NCBI GenBank assembly: GCA_023410675.1
Contig: JAEYPM010000100.1
Location: 1 to 28,800 of the forward strand
Reading direction: 5' to 3'
Source of the DNA: Bacillota bacterium
GTDB lineage: Bacteria; Bacillota; Clostridia; Lachnospirales; Cellulosilyticaceae
DNA length: 28,800 bases
Part shown: positions 16,800 through 25,907 of the stretch, one piece after another
How positions within the stretch are numbered: position 1 is the stretch's first letter
Layout: each line of letters opens with the position of its first letter
Notes under the pieces: generated by a model
Database searches by the model: none
Seen by the model: only the letters and a program-made list of their open reading frames with translations
Told to the model about the DNA's origin: nothing
Translations under genes and position numbers: made by a program

Positions 16800-16910
16800 A
16801 TAAACCAACTATCTTTATAGTTAAAATCTATAGTGTTATTGAGCGACTATGCTAATATGTAAATCCTTTATATATTAATAAATTGATTGACTATAGGAGG
16901 TCGCTGCAAT
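16800..16910 (+). promoter_or_regulatory. leuA: leuA 5' leader RNA with alternative pairings
   Basis: Segment A AACTAT (16807-16812) pairs with B ATAGTT (16817-16822) in a tight hairpin. B can instead pair with D GACTAT (16845-16850). Segment 16838-16847 (ATTGAGCGAC) pairs with 16900-16910 (GTCGCTgCAAT, one bulged base), which covers the last G of the leuA ribosome site and the first two bases of its ATG. B:D and this covering helix share 16845-16847 and exclude each other. A separate segment, CTATAGT (16828-16834), matches ACTATAG (16890-16896) just before the GGAGG. No T-box signature and no U-tract terminator is present, so control would be of translation. Confidence 0.5.
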
Positions 16911-18573
16911 GCTAAACTATAAGAAATATAAAAAATTTCAAACCGTAAAATTTACAGAAAGAACATGGCCTAATAATGAAATCACACATGCTCCTATTTG
17001 GTGTAGTGTTGATTTACGTGATGGCAATCAAGCATTGATTAAGCCAATGTCTGTAGAAAAGAAATTAGAAATGTTTACTTTTTTATTGACTCTTGGATTT
17101 AAAGAAATTGAAATTGGCTTTCCTTCTGCTTCTCAAATTGAATATGACTTTTTAAGAGAATTAATTGATAAAAACTTAGTTCCAGAAGATGTCACCATTC
17201 AAGTTCTTACCCAAGCAAGGGAGCATTTGATTGCTAAAACCTTTGAATCATTGAAGGGCCTTAAAAGAGCTGTTGTTCATTTATATAATTCTACATCTAC
17301 GCTTCAAAGAGATGTTGTATTTAATAAGACAAAAGAAGAAATCAAGCAGATGGCTATTGAAGGGACTCAATTAGTAAAACAATATGCCAAGCAATTTGAT
17401 GGAGAAATCATTCTTGAATATTCTCCTGAAAGCTTTACTGGTACTGAACTTGACTATGCACTTGAAGTGTGTGAGGCTGTATGTGACACATGGGAAACAA
17501 GTTCCAAAAGGAAAGTTATTATTAATTTACCTGCAACAGTAGAAATGGATACGCCAAATGTTTATGCTGACCAAGTTGAATGGATGAGCAAGAACTTTAA
17601 AAATAGACAGCACATCATTTTAAGTATCCATCCTCATAATGACAGAGGAACAGCTGTAGCTGCTGCTGAACTTGCAATGCTTGCAGGAGCTGACAGGGTA
17701 GAAGGTACCTTATTTGGCAATGGTGAAAGAACAGGAAATGTTGATATTTTAACACTTGCTTATAACATGTTTTCTCATGGCATCAACCCTGAGCTTAACT
17801 TAGAAGATATTAATAAAATAGTAGAGGTTTATGAAGATTGTTGTAATATCCCTGTTCCGCTTAGACATCCTTATGCAGGGAAATTAGTATTTACTGCCTT
17901 TTCAGGCTCTCACCAAGATGCTATTTATAAAGGTATGAAGAAGTATCAAGAAAGACATTCAGATGTTTGGGCAGTTCCTTACCTTCCTGTAGACCCTAAT
18001 GACCTAGGCAGAAAGTATGAGGCTCTTGTCAGAATCAATAGTCAGTCAGGAAAAGGTGGCATTTCTTTCGTGATGGAAAATTATTTTGGTTATAAAATGC
18101 CTAAAAGCATGCATAAGGAATTTGCAGATGTCATTCAAAAGTTATCTGAGAATAAAGGTGAGGTATCTGCAGATGAAATTATGCAACAGTTCACTTTAGA
18201 ATATCTTACTTTAAAATCACCTTTTGAATTTATTAACTATAAGACTACACATATTTCAGAAGATGAACATGAAAATGTTGTTAGTATTAAAGTACAATTA
18301 AAATATAATGGTGCGTATAAAGATATTGAAGGTATTGGTAATGGTCCTCTAAATGCTCTTAAAAATGCTTTAGCTGAGCATCTAGGACTTCAAATTTCGA
18401 TTCTTGATTACTCTGAGCATGCTTTATCTAAAGGCTCAGAAGCCAAGGCTGCTGCTTATGTATGTGTACTCAAAGATAAAAGTGTCTCTACTTTTGGTGT
18501 AGGCATAAGCACTAGTATTACAAGAGCATCCATCCGTGCAGTATTTAGTGCATTAAATCGTCTTTACAAATAA
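16909..18573 (+). CDS. leuA: 2-isopropylmalate synthase
   Basis: 554 residues, the long form typical of the yeast/mycobacterial-type LeuA. It condenses acetyl-CoA with 2-oxoisovalerate, the first committed step of leucine synthesis, in the cytoplasm. The TIM barrel (about 25-330) has DLRDGNQ (35-41) with a catalytic Arg and metal-binding Asp, and the metal-binding HPHNDRGTA motif, followed by GNGERTGN. A linker leads to the C-terminal LeuA dimer domain (about 430-554; NGPLNAL, KGSEAKAAAYV), where leucine gives feedback inhibition in the family. The ATG has AGGAGG eight bases upstream. It is a single gene closed by a strong terminator; no other leu genes are nearby. Its leader suggests leucine-responsive translation. 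Confidence 0.95.
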   Translation: MLNYKKYKKFQTVKFTERTWPNNEITHAPIWCSVDLRDGNQALIKPMSVEKKLEMFTFLLTLGFKEIEIGFPSASQIEYDFLRELIDKNLVPEDVTIQVLTQAREHLIAKTFESLKGLKRAVVHLYNSTSTLQRDVVFNKTKEEIKQMAIEGTQLVKQYAKQFDGEIILEYSPESFTGTELDYALEVCEAVCDTWETSSKRKVIINLPATVEMDTPNVYADQVEWMSKNFKNRQHIILSIHPHNDRGTAVAAAELAMLAGADRVEGTLFGNGERTGNVDILTLAYNMFSHGINPELNLEDINKIVEVYEDCCNIPVPLRHPYAGKLVFTAFSGSHQDAIYKGMKKYQERHSDVWAVPYLPVDPNDLGRKYEALVRINSQSGKGGISFVMENYFGYKMPKSMHKEFADVIQKLSENKGEVSADEIMQQFTLEYLTLKSPFEFINYKTTHISEDEHENVVSIKVQLKYNGAYKDIEGIGNGPLNALKNALAEHLGLQISILDYSEHALSKGSEAKAAAYVCVLKDKSVSTFGVGISTSITRASIRAVFSALNRLYK

Positions 18574-18581
18574 AACATAAA

Positions 18582-18618
18582 AAAGGCAAAGGACTACTCA
18601 TTTTAGTCCTTTGCCTTT
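18582..18618. terminator. Bidirectional terminator between leuA and the glycoside hydrolase gene
   Basis: A perfect 15-base stem AAAGGCAAAGGACTA (18582-18596) / TAGTCCTTTGCCTTT (18604-18618) with a seven-base loop. It is followed by TTTTTTATG on the minus strand and CTTTCAATTATTTT on the plus strand. It serves both convergent genes. Confidence 0.9.
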
Positions 18619-18621
18619 CAA

Positions 18622-21351
18622 TTATTTTCTCCATATTATTAATGAAGCTTTAATCTCATCTGGTATCCTTCCTTCATTGTCAATAATCTCATACCATAAT
18701 GACTCTCCATCTATATTAAAGCATAAAGTATTGCCTTCTATGGTATAAGCTATGTTTTTTGAGTGAGCTCCTATTCCATCAAGAGCATATATTATATAAT
18801 TTTTAGGTTCCTCTACAGATATTTCAATTTCTCCGCTTACTGATTCTAATAAGACAGGTCCTGTTCCCCAGACACCTTCCTGCTCTCCTTCATTTTTTTG
18901 ACTTGCCACTACAGATAGAAGCATTCGTTTTGATTGTCCTATCTTATTGTCATCTAATGATATGAGTATACAAGAGGCATCTGTCTCTAAATCTATTTTC
19001 ATATTATCCGTTTCAATAATATGATCAGACAAAAAACCAGCTGCACCTTGTGCATTTTTTGTATTGATTCTGATATACCCTTTATCAATAATATTATGAT
19101 TTAGTTCTATCTCATTTGTATCACTGATGTGTGTTACTCGCGTCTTAATTGCCTGAAGCTGACTATTTGTAAATACATCTGAAATAGGGGTTGTTGCTAA
19201 AGACTCATCTGGTGATATATTAATTCTATTAAAATACATAACATTAGAGGGTAAATAACCTCCTCGAAGAGGGAATTTCCTACTTTCTCCCACATATTTA
19301 TAGTCCTTAATCAAGTCGTCTAATGGTAAATTTAATGTTATTTTCCTATTGGCCATTTTAATATCATCTCTTAAAAATATGACGGAACATAAGGGTGCCT
19401 GGGACATCTTCACTCTATTGTTCATAATATCTAGTGCGTCTTCAATTCTATTTGAATTCGGCACAATCTGAAGATTATTTGCATAGTAATATAAGAATAA
19501 GGCGTCACACCCTTGAAGCATGGCATAGGCTGTCATAGTAGGCATCGCTTCATACTCATATTGATTAGGATAAGACATATTCCATTCACTGACAACTGTT
19601 GGTTTCCCTAATACAGCACACAAACCAATTTTTTCAATAAAAGAATCGAAATTTATATTCTCTGTTTTACTTCCAAGCGTATTTATTAAAGATTCATTTG
19701 TAATATTATAGTTATGATCATCCCATATGTCTCCACTAAATGTAGGATGATCAAAATAGGTGTGTGTATTCATAAAATCACCCACACTTTGTGCTTTTAG
19801 GTCAACAAATCCATAAAACATATTTGACGTTGAGACTGGCACTTTTACTTTTAGTGTATTATGTATATAATTCAGCATCTCCTCAAAATATTCTTTTTCT
19901 AGTGTATAGTAGAACGCTACATTATCTGCAACTCTTTGATCCCCTCTATCAAATCGATCCTTCCACTCTGTTCTTTTAACAGTCATTTCTTCAAGGGATT
20001 CATCTGCATCTAAATAACTCATCTCTTGTTCTCTTAACGCAACTTGATCAATCCATACTTTCCCTACTGTTTCTCCTAAGTTAAATGAAAACCTTGAATG
20101 CCCATCTGTCTGGGAAGATATGAAATCTATAGTATATTTTTCCCACTGTGAATCTAAAGAAATCGTTTTGTCTAGTCCATAACTCGCATATGGATCTATT
20201 TGCTGCGAATATCTTACTGCCATTTTTTTTGATCGATCTGCTTTAGCATAAAATGACAAGGTAAATTTCTTTCCTTTTTCAAGTGCTAATCCTAATTGTC
20301 TGAGCTGGACATCAAAATCTTTACCTGTGGTTTTGTCAACATTAACACATGCCGAATAATCACCTGATACCTTTTCAGTTGTATCTCGTATAAACTGAGC
20401 ATCTGTACCTAAATAATTGATTCCTTCCCATGTTCCATCTAATGCATGTTCAAAATCTCCATTCTGAATATAATTGTCACTATTTTGTTGTAAACTCCAT
20501 GCTTCTTCTAAATTGTCTGTTGTTTCATATTTTTGCTTAAGCCATATGTTCCATTTGTCATCAAGCACTTTGACATAATGCTCAGGAAGTGCCTTAAAAT
20601 ACTGGTCTCCTTCATTTCCTAAAAGAATTCCATCACGCCATGCAGGGAAAATAGAATTTTCATTTGTGATCTCAACCATGGCTATGGCAGGTTCATCACA
20701 ATATCTTTTGCCCGTATATGTATTGTAATGGGTTAATAATTTCTCTGCATAATCCTTCTGAAGATTTATCAATTGCTCGTCAAAAAGAGTGACAACTTTT
20801 GAATTTTCAGGAAGCTGCGTCGCATCTTGCACACCATCTCCTTCTTTAAAGCTTCTTGCCACATGTAGATTTAAATTAACGTAAATTCCTTGCTGTTTTA
20901 ATACATAAATGAAATAATCCAGCCGATCCAATTGATCTTGATCAAGTTCTAGTGTACTATTGGTTCCACTTATAAAAATCCCTCTTGGTGCTTCATACGT
21001 ATCAATATGATGTATCCTCACACAATTAAATCCATACTTAGCAAGATGAGCTGCTGTTTTGTCCGCTATTTCTTTATTTGGAAATGCTCCCTTAAAGGTC
21101 AAATTGATCCCCCAAAACTTCACTTTTGTTCCATCTTCAAAATAGAAGTCACTATCTTTAACTTTTACAAAACCATGCTTTCCAGCTGGTGCATCTAAAA
21201 CTATTGTGCTGACATCCACACTTGTCGGTCTTGAATCATCCCAGTGGATCTCAAATGTATCCCAATCTGATGCAAAACATAAAATTGGTGTGAAACAGGA
21301 TGACATCATCATAATAGCAAAACAGATAGATATAATTTTCCTTCTGTACAT
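18622..21351 (-). CDS. Secreted clan-A glycoside hydrolase with inserted carbohydrate-binding module
   Basis: 909 residues. A signal peptide (about 1-27: basic MYRRK, hydrophobic core, CFA-S cleavage) predicts secretion. The cellulase-like (beta/alpha)8 barrel begins at about 55 with FWGINLTFKG; the likely acid/base is E231 (VEITNEN) and the nucleophile E589 (VVSEWN). Between them, about 296-442, lies a CBM4/9-like jelly-roll module (NGDFEHALDGTWEG ... VWIDQVALRE). A beta-rich C-terminal part (about 650-909) may be another sandwich domain. No dockerin, SLH or sortase signal is seen, so it should be free or loosely held. Substrate is probably a plant beta-glycan, but I cannot assign a GH family. 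GAGGGG precedes the ATG. It lies downstream of gapN, with an inverted repeat between. Confidence 0.82.
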   Translation of the reverse strand: MYRRKIISICFAIMMMSSCFTPILCFASDWDTFEIHWDDSRPTSVDVSTIVLDAPAGKHGFVKVKDSDFYFEDGTKVKFWGINLTFKGAFPNKEIADKTAAHLAKYGFNCVRIHHIDTYEAPRGIFISGTNSTLELDQDQLDRLDYFIYVLKQQGIYVNLNLHVARSFKEGDGVQDATQLPENSKVVTLFDEQLINLQKDYAEKLLTHYNTYTGKRYCDEPAIAMVEITNENSIFPAWRDGILLGNEGDQYFKALPEHYVKVLDDKWNIWLKQKYETTDNLEEAWSLQQNSDNYIQNGDFEHALDGTWEGINYLGTDAQFIRDTTEKVSGDYSACVNVDKTTGKDFDVQLRQLGLALEKGKKFTLSFYAKADRSKKMAVRYSQQIDPYASYGLDKTISLDSQWEKYTIDFISSQTDGHSRFSFNLGETVGKVWIDQVALREQEMSYLDADESLEEMTVKRTEWKDRFDRGDQRVADNVAFYYTLEKEYFEEMLNYIHNTLKVKVPVSTSNMFYGFVDLKAQSVGDFMNTHTYFDHPTFSGDIWDDHNYNITNESLINTLGSKTENINFDSFIEKIGLCAVLGKPTVVSEWNMSYPNQYEYEAMPTMTAYAMLQGCDALFLYYYANNLQIVPNSNRIEDALDIMNNRVKMSQAPLCSVIFLRDDIKMANRKITLNLPLDDLIKDYKYVGESRKFPLRGGYLPSNVMYFNRINISPDESLATTPISDVFTNSQLQAIKTRVTHISDTNEIELNHNIIDKGYIRINTKNAQGAAGFLSDHIIETDNMKIDLETDASCILISLDDNKIGQSKRMLLSVVASQKNEGEQEGVWGTGPVLLESVSGEIEISVEEPKNYIIYALDGIGAHSKNIAYTIEGNTLCFNIDGESLWYEIIDNEGRIPDEIKASLIIWRK

Positions 21352-21385
21352 AGTTCTTCCCCTCTCATATAACTTTTACCCTTAT

Positions 21386-21437
21386 GTTATAGAATTCACA
21401 TTGTAAAGATTGTCTTATATGATGTGAATTCTATAAC
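21386..21437. repeat. Perfect 16-base inverted repeat upstream of the glycoside hydrolase gene
   Basis: Arms GTTATAGAATTCACAT (21386-21401) and ATGTGAATTCTATAAC (21422-21437) are exact reverse complements separated by 20 bases. No U tract follows on either strand, so it is not a standard terminator. TATAAC in the left arm (minus strand) could be the -10 of the hydrolase gene, with AAGACA (21416-21411) as a weak -35 at 19 bases. An operator for a sugar-responsive regulator is plausible. Confidence 0.75.
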
Positions 21438-21483
21438 TGCCCCTTTCCAAAGTTAAATTGGGTCAACTAGATGCTACCTTAGG

Positions 21484-22944
21484 TTACTTTTTCTCGTAGT
21501 TAATAACCATAGCTTTTACTCTTGTCATCGCTTCTATGCTATATCTAATACCTTGTATGCCCATACCAGAAGATTTAACACCTAAAAACGGAAAATGATC
21601 TGGCCCCCTTTCTGTCTTATTATTGATTTGAACTGTTCCTACTTCTAATTTGTCAGCTATATGAAAAGCCATATCAATATTTTTAGTAAATACAGCAGAT
21701 TGAAGACCATATTCTGATTTATTTGCTATCTCAATGGCTTTTTCAACACTGTCAACCCTCATGATCGGCAAAACAGGTCCAAAAGGCTCTTCCCATGCAA
21801 GTCTCATATCTTCAGTAACATAATCCATAAGCATTGGATAGACCAAATTTTTTTCACGTTTATAAGAAGTCAGTGCTTTGGCACCCTTTTCCTTAGCATC
21901 TTCTATGAGCTCACAGACATAACCCGCTGACTTTTCAGATATAAGAGGCACAATAACGGTGCTGTCTTTTCTTGGATCTCCGGTCTTAAGTTTTTCTACT
22001 CTTGCTTTGATATAACCTACCAGTTCATCTGCAACTTCCTGTTTCACTAAAACACGTTTTACTGCCGTACATCTTTGACCTGAATATGAAAATGCTCCAT
22101 TTACAATATCTTTAGCAGCTTCCTTCAAATCTGCATCCTCTAAAACAATAGCTGCATCTTTTCCTCCAAGTTCCATAAGGAGGGGCTTCATCACCGTAAT
22201 CTTGGAAATATGCTTACCAATTTCTGTACTGCCAGTAAAATTGACAAAGTCTATATCTTCATGAGTTACAGCATAATCTCCTATCTCGCTTCCTTTACCA
22301 GTAATCGTATTTAAAACGCCTTTAGGTAGTCCTGCCATGTCAAATATTTTTGTAAGATATAAAGCACTAATAGCTCCTTGAGTAGGTGGTTTAAGAACAA
22401 CAGTATTCCCTGCTGCTATAGCTGGTGCAATTTTAGATACTGAAAGATTGACAGGATAATTGAAAGGAGATATAGCAAGTACTGTTCCTAAAGGATATCG
22501 ATTGACAAAAGAAACTCTATCTTTACCATACCCTGGGAATGCATCTGCTGGAAGCATTTCTCCTCTCATTTGTTTCACAGCATCCGCAGTAAATAATATA
22601 AAGTCTGAGGTTCTTTTAACTTCTGATAGACTTGATGTAATGTCCTTTGCTATTTCTACTACTAAAATATCTGCTATCTCTTTTTGAAAATCTAATAGTA
22701 AGAGTGCAGCTTTATTTAATATTTTTGCTCTTTCTATAAGAGGAACCTGAGCCCACTCTTTTTGAGCTGCTTTTGCTGCAAACATAACTTCATCTATTTC
22801 TTCTTTAGACATAGCTGGTACTGAACCAACTTTGCTACCGTCTATAGGTGAAAAAATATCTATTACATTTCCTGTATTTGAACTCTTCCACTCACCATTG
22901 ATATAATTTTTATACACACCATCAGAATAAATTTCATTAAGCAT
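21484..22944 (-). CDS. gapN: Non-phosphorylating NADP-dependent glyceraldehyde-3-phosphate dehydrogenase
   Basis: 486 residues of the aldehyde dehydrogenase superfamily, closely matching streptococcal GapN in its motifs: YINGEWKSS, ISPFNYPVNL with oxyanion N162, KPPTQG, FTGSTEIG, MELGGKD with general base E258, SGQRCTAVKR with nucleophile C292, LAWEEPFGPVLPI and the C-terminal GIQGIRYSIEAMT. It oxidises glyceraldehyde-3-phosphate directly to 3-phosphoglycerate and makes NADPH without ATP, giving anaerobes reducing power for biosynthesis. AAGGAG lies seven bases before the ATG. It is 68 bases downstream of the NatB-CPBP gene in the same direction; no clear promoter was found, so readthrough is possible. 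Confidence 0.95.
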   Translation of the reverse strand: MLNEIYSDGVYKNYINGEWKSSNTGNVIDIFSPIDGSKVGSVPAMSKEEIDEVMFAAKAAQKEWAQVPLIERAKILNKAALLLLDFQKEIADILVVEIAKDITSSLSEVKRTSDFILFTADAVKQMRGEMLPADAFPGYGKDRVSFVNRYPLGTVLAISPFNYPVNLSVSKIAPAIAAGNTVVLKPPTQGAISALYLTKIFDMAGLPKGVLNTITGKGSEIGDYAVTHEDIDFVNFTGSTEIGKHISKITVMKPLLMELGGKDAAIVLEDADLKEAAKDIVNGAFSYSGQRCTAVKRVLVKQEVADELVGYIKARVEKLKTGDPRKDSTVIVPLISEKSAGYVCELIEDAKEKGAKALTSYKREKNLVYPMLMDYVTEDMRLAWEEPFGPVLPIMRVDSVEKAIEIANKSEYGLQSAVFTKNIDMAFHIADKLEVGTVQINNKTERGPDHFPFLGVKSSGMGIQGIRYSIEAMTRVKAMVINYEKK

Positions 22945-23012
22945 ATTATCACTCCTTCTAAAGTATTTATAACCACTTTACTTAAATTTATCATACCCTT
23001 ATGCTCATCTAA

Positions 23013-25061
23013 TCATGTATTCGTAAACTCTTTTCGTTTAAGCATATTTTTATCCTTAAGAAGGCTTATTCCTAGCGTAATTAAAACTAGACTAATTAAC
23101 AATAATATTAATAACATTTTCATGTCATAATGATTAAAATCTAGTGCAATGGTAGTATAGACTTTACTAATTATACTATCTGGATTATTATCTGCAATTA
23201 CAATAGTAGCATTATTAATAAAATGGATAAGCATTGGCACAAAAATAGATTTCGTTTTATAAAGAGTATATACTAATACCATTCCTAAAAGTATTGTTGG
23301 AATAAATTTTACCGCATAATCATGCATGATGCTAAACATAAATGTTGTTATAATCATAGGGCACACATTATTATCTCTTCTTTTTAGCGAACCAAAAATA
23401 AAACCTCTAAATAATATTTCTTCACACACTGCTGGCAAAAAAGCAATCACAAAAAGGTTAGTCCATAGACTATTTTCTCCTAATAAAGACTTGTTTAGTT
23501 CATTTACTATTTCTAAGCTATCTGGAAATAAAAACAGTGTCAATTGAACAATAAGTGTCATCATCACAAAAGTTCCAGCCCATAGAATTACTCCCCCTAT
23601 AATTCCCTTTGGTTTGGGCTTCGTAATAGAAAATAATTTTATATAATCTGTCTTAATATAATAGCCTAAACCGAGGGGCAATGCCAAAAAAATAAGTTGT
23701 GTTAGTGCCATTCCAAGTATCCCAAGCTTAAGCTGCATTAGAGATCCTACATATACTAGTGAAAGCACTGCTACTGCATATACAACAACTGCATCGCTTA
23801 CACTAGGCATGGTATTCTTTTTAATATTACGTCTCTTATCGAGGAAACTAAAGCTTTTACCCTCCCCAAAAAGAATAGCTTCTGAGTTAAACATTTTTGT
23901 TAATGCCATTAAAGATAAAATGGCAAATGCTAAACTTGATAGCATGACGATAAGTATGGCAAGACCATCAAATTGAAAGAGAAAGACACTCTTAATGAGT
24001 AAGGCTATATTAACAACAGGAATAGCTGCTGTTATGTTATTAAACTCAATATTTGGTATCATACATACATAAGCTGGCAACATAAAAACTAACATAATAG
24101 GTGTGCTATAATTTTGTGCTTCTTTAAAACTTTTTGCATAAGAACACACACACATAATAATTGCTGTAATCACTAATGCAAAAAGTATAATACATATTAA
24201 CGTCATAATAAAAGGAAATAGAGCTTCGCTAAAACTTATATTCATTTTAAGTTGTTCTTCCATTTGGGTACTTGCTTGAAGCAAAAGAAGTATAAGAGAT
24301 AGCACAATAGATAATATATTTAATAATGCAGATATAATGGAAACTGTAGCTACAGCTAGATATTTTCCTATAATAAGCTCTAGATTAGATACTGGAAGTG
24401 CCAGAAGTGTTTCAAGAGTTCCTCTCTCCTTTTCCCCTGCCATAACATCAATTGCTGGATAAATAGCTCCAAGCAATATGCCTACAATCAAAATGATAGG
24501 AAGAATTTGCCCCAGCAAGTAACCTGTCATTTCTTCACTTTTTGCCGTATTAATGTTTTCATACGCAATAGGCTCTAATATTTCTTCTGAGTTAAGACCA
24601 TTCTCTTCTATCTTTGATGTTATTAGACTATCTTTATATTTTGAAAGAATAGACTCTATCCTTTGGGTAGCTAAATTAGAATCGTCTGAAGATGCATTCA
24701 TATATATTTTATAATGATATTTACCTGCTATTTCTTCTTGTTTTACATAAGCTGCAATTTCTTTTTGACTCAGTGCCTCTTCTAAATTTTCTTTCTTGGT
24801 TATAATTAATTTTCCTTCTTCATCTATATTTGCTTCATCAATTATCTCTATAAGTTTAGTGTCAGGAACAAAGTCAAAAGCAATCACTAATTCTTTTTGC
24901 TGCATGGCCTGTGAAGAAATCATCATAATTTGACTAAATCCAATCAAAAGAGCAGGATAAAGTAAAATAGGTAATAATATCATCATAAATACTGTTTTTT
25001 TATCTCTGAAAATGTCTCTTAGCTCTTTGAATAAAATATATTTAATTATATTTTTTCTCAC
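23013..25061 (-). CDS. ABC-2 permease fused to CPBP intramembrane protease (NatB-like)
   Basis: 682 residues. The first part is a NatB/ABC-2-type permease: TM1 at about 25-48, a large external domain (about 55-178), then six or so helices with the typical GEKERGTLETLLALPVS (209-225). The last third (about 425-670) is a CPBP/Abi intramembrane metalloprotease: EEILFRG with E547/E548 and R552, H580 (FSIMHD) and H613 with N616/N617 (HFINN). CPBP members cleave prenylated or other membrane peptides. The fusion may process or protect against a substrate exported by the transporter, such as a peptide; NatAB itself exports Na+. The GTG start overlaps the ATPase stop by one base (TAGTG) with GGGGAG seven bases upstream. 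Confidence 0.87.
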   Translation of the reverse strand: MRKNIIKYILFKELRDIFRDKKTVFMMILLPILLYPALLIGFSQIMMISSQAMQQKELVIAFDFVPDTKLIEIIDEANIDEEGKLIITKKENLEEALSQKEIAAYVKQEEIAGKYHYKIYMNASSDDSNLATQRIESILSKYKDSLITSKIEENGLNSEEILEPIAYENINTAKSEEMTGYLLGQILPIILIVGILLGAIYPAIDVMAGEKERGTLETLLALPVSNLELIIGKYLAVATVSIISALLNILSIVLSLILLLLQASTQMEEQLKMNISFSEALFPFIMTLICIILFALVITAIIMCVCSYAKSFKEAQNYSTPIMLVFMLPAYVCMIPNIEFNNITAAIPVVNIALLIKSVFLFQFDGLAILIVMLSSLAFAILSLMALTKMFNSEAILFGEGKSFSFLDKRRNIKKNTMPSVSDAVVVYAVAVLSLVYVGSLMQLKLGILGMALTQLIFLALPLGLGYYIKTDYIKLFSITKPKPKGIIGGVILWAGTFVMMTLIVQLTLFLFPDSLEIVNELNKSLLGENSLWTNLFVIAFLPAVCEEILFRGFIFGSLKRRDNNVCPMIITTFMFSIMHDYAVKFIPTILLGMVLVYTLYKTKSIFVPMLIHFINNATIVIADNNPDSIISKVYTTIALDFNHYDMKMLLILLLISLVLITLGISLLKDKNMLKRKEFTNT

Positions 25062-25858
25062 TAAAACTCTCCCCTTTGTTTAAGTACGCTAACAAAAGCT
25101 TCCCTTAGATTATTTGCATCTGTCATTTTTTTTAATTCCTCTACTTTACCTGAAGCTATAACTTCTCCCTTATGAATCATAATAATATGGTCACATAATG
25201 TCTCTGCCTCTTCCATATAATGTGTAGAGTATAGTACCGTCTTACCCCTTTGTTTTTCTTTTTGCATAAACTCTATAATGGCATGACTACTTAATACATC
25301 AAGGCCTAAAGTTGGTTCGTCAAATATGTAAATTTTGGGTGAGTGGATTAAGCAGCGAGCAATAGATGTTCTTTGCATCTGACCTGTAGATAGCCTTTCA
25401 ATTCTGTTATCAGCAAATTCACTCATATCTAATGTATTAATGATTTCTTCAATCTTTTTTTCAATGTCTTCTTTTTCCATCGCATAGAGATTGCCACAAA
25501 AGGTCATAAGCTCTCTTGGTGAAATCCTCCCATAAAGCTTTGTATTCCCTGATAAATAGCCAATCTCTTTTTTTGCACTATTTTTGTCCTCACTATAATC
25601 ATATCCTGCTACTTTTATAGTTCCTTCTGTAGGGGTAAGTATTCCTCCTAACATCCTGAGTAATGTTGTCTTACCAGCTCCATTTGGTCCTAATATTCCA
25701 AAGATCTCTCCTTCTTTAACATTAAAGCCTACATTGTTAACTGCTAAAAACTCTTCTTTGATCATAGACATTTTTTTAATCTTAGATTTACTTTTGTTTA
25801 TCTTGTCTACTTTTACAGTGTGTGTAAAAGCCTTGGATAAGTCGCTAACTTGTATCAT
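25061..25858 (-). CDS. ABC transporter ATPase (NatA-like)
   Basis: 265 residues from the ATG at 25858, which has GAGG seven bases upstream. An in-frame ATG at 25936 would add 26 residues but lies within a terminator-like hairpin and has no ribosome site. Walker A GPNGAGKT (57-64), signature LSTGQ (156-160), Walker B IYIFDE (D180, E181) and H213 (STHYMEE) are complete. An inserted lysine-rich segment at about 12-36, between the first strand and FLAVNNV, is seen in NatA-type proteins. It powers the downstream permease-protease fusion, to which it is translationally coupled. Membrane-associated, cytoplasmic side. The upstream hairpins may affect its transcription. Confidence 0.9.
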   Translation of the reverse strand: MIQVSDLSKAFTHTVKVDKINKSKSKIKKMSMIKEEFLAVNNVGFNVKEGEIFGILGPNGAGKTTLLRMLGGILTPTEGTIKVAGYDYSEDKNSAKKEIGYLSGNTKLYGRISPRELMTFCGNLYAMEKEDIEKKIEEIINTLDMSEFADNRIERLSTGQMQRTSIARCLIHSPKIYIFDEPTLGLDVLSSHAIIEFMQKEKQRGKTVLYSTHYMEEAETLCDHIIMIHKGEVIASGKVEELKKMTDANNLREAFVSVLKQRGEF

Positions 25859-25907
25859 AGCCCAACCTCTTTTCTCTATCTCATTGTTATTTCTGTATGA
25901 TATAAAC

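Noticed and set aside
16473..16908. T-box or other known riboswitch before leuA
   Set aside because: No T-box signature sequence, specifier stem or U-tract terminator/antiterminator pair is visible, and no known riboswitch core was recognised.
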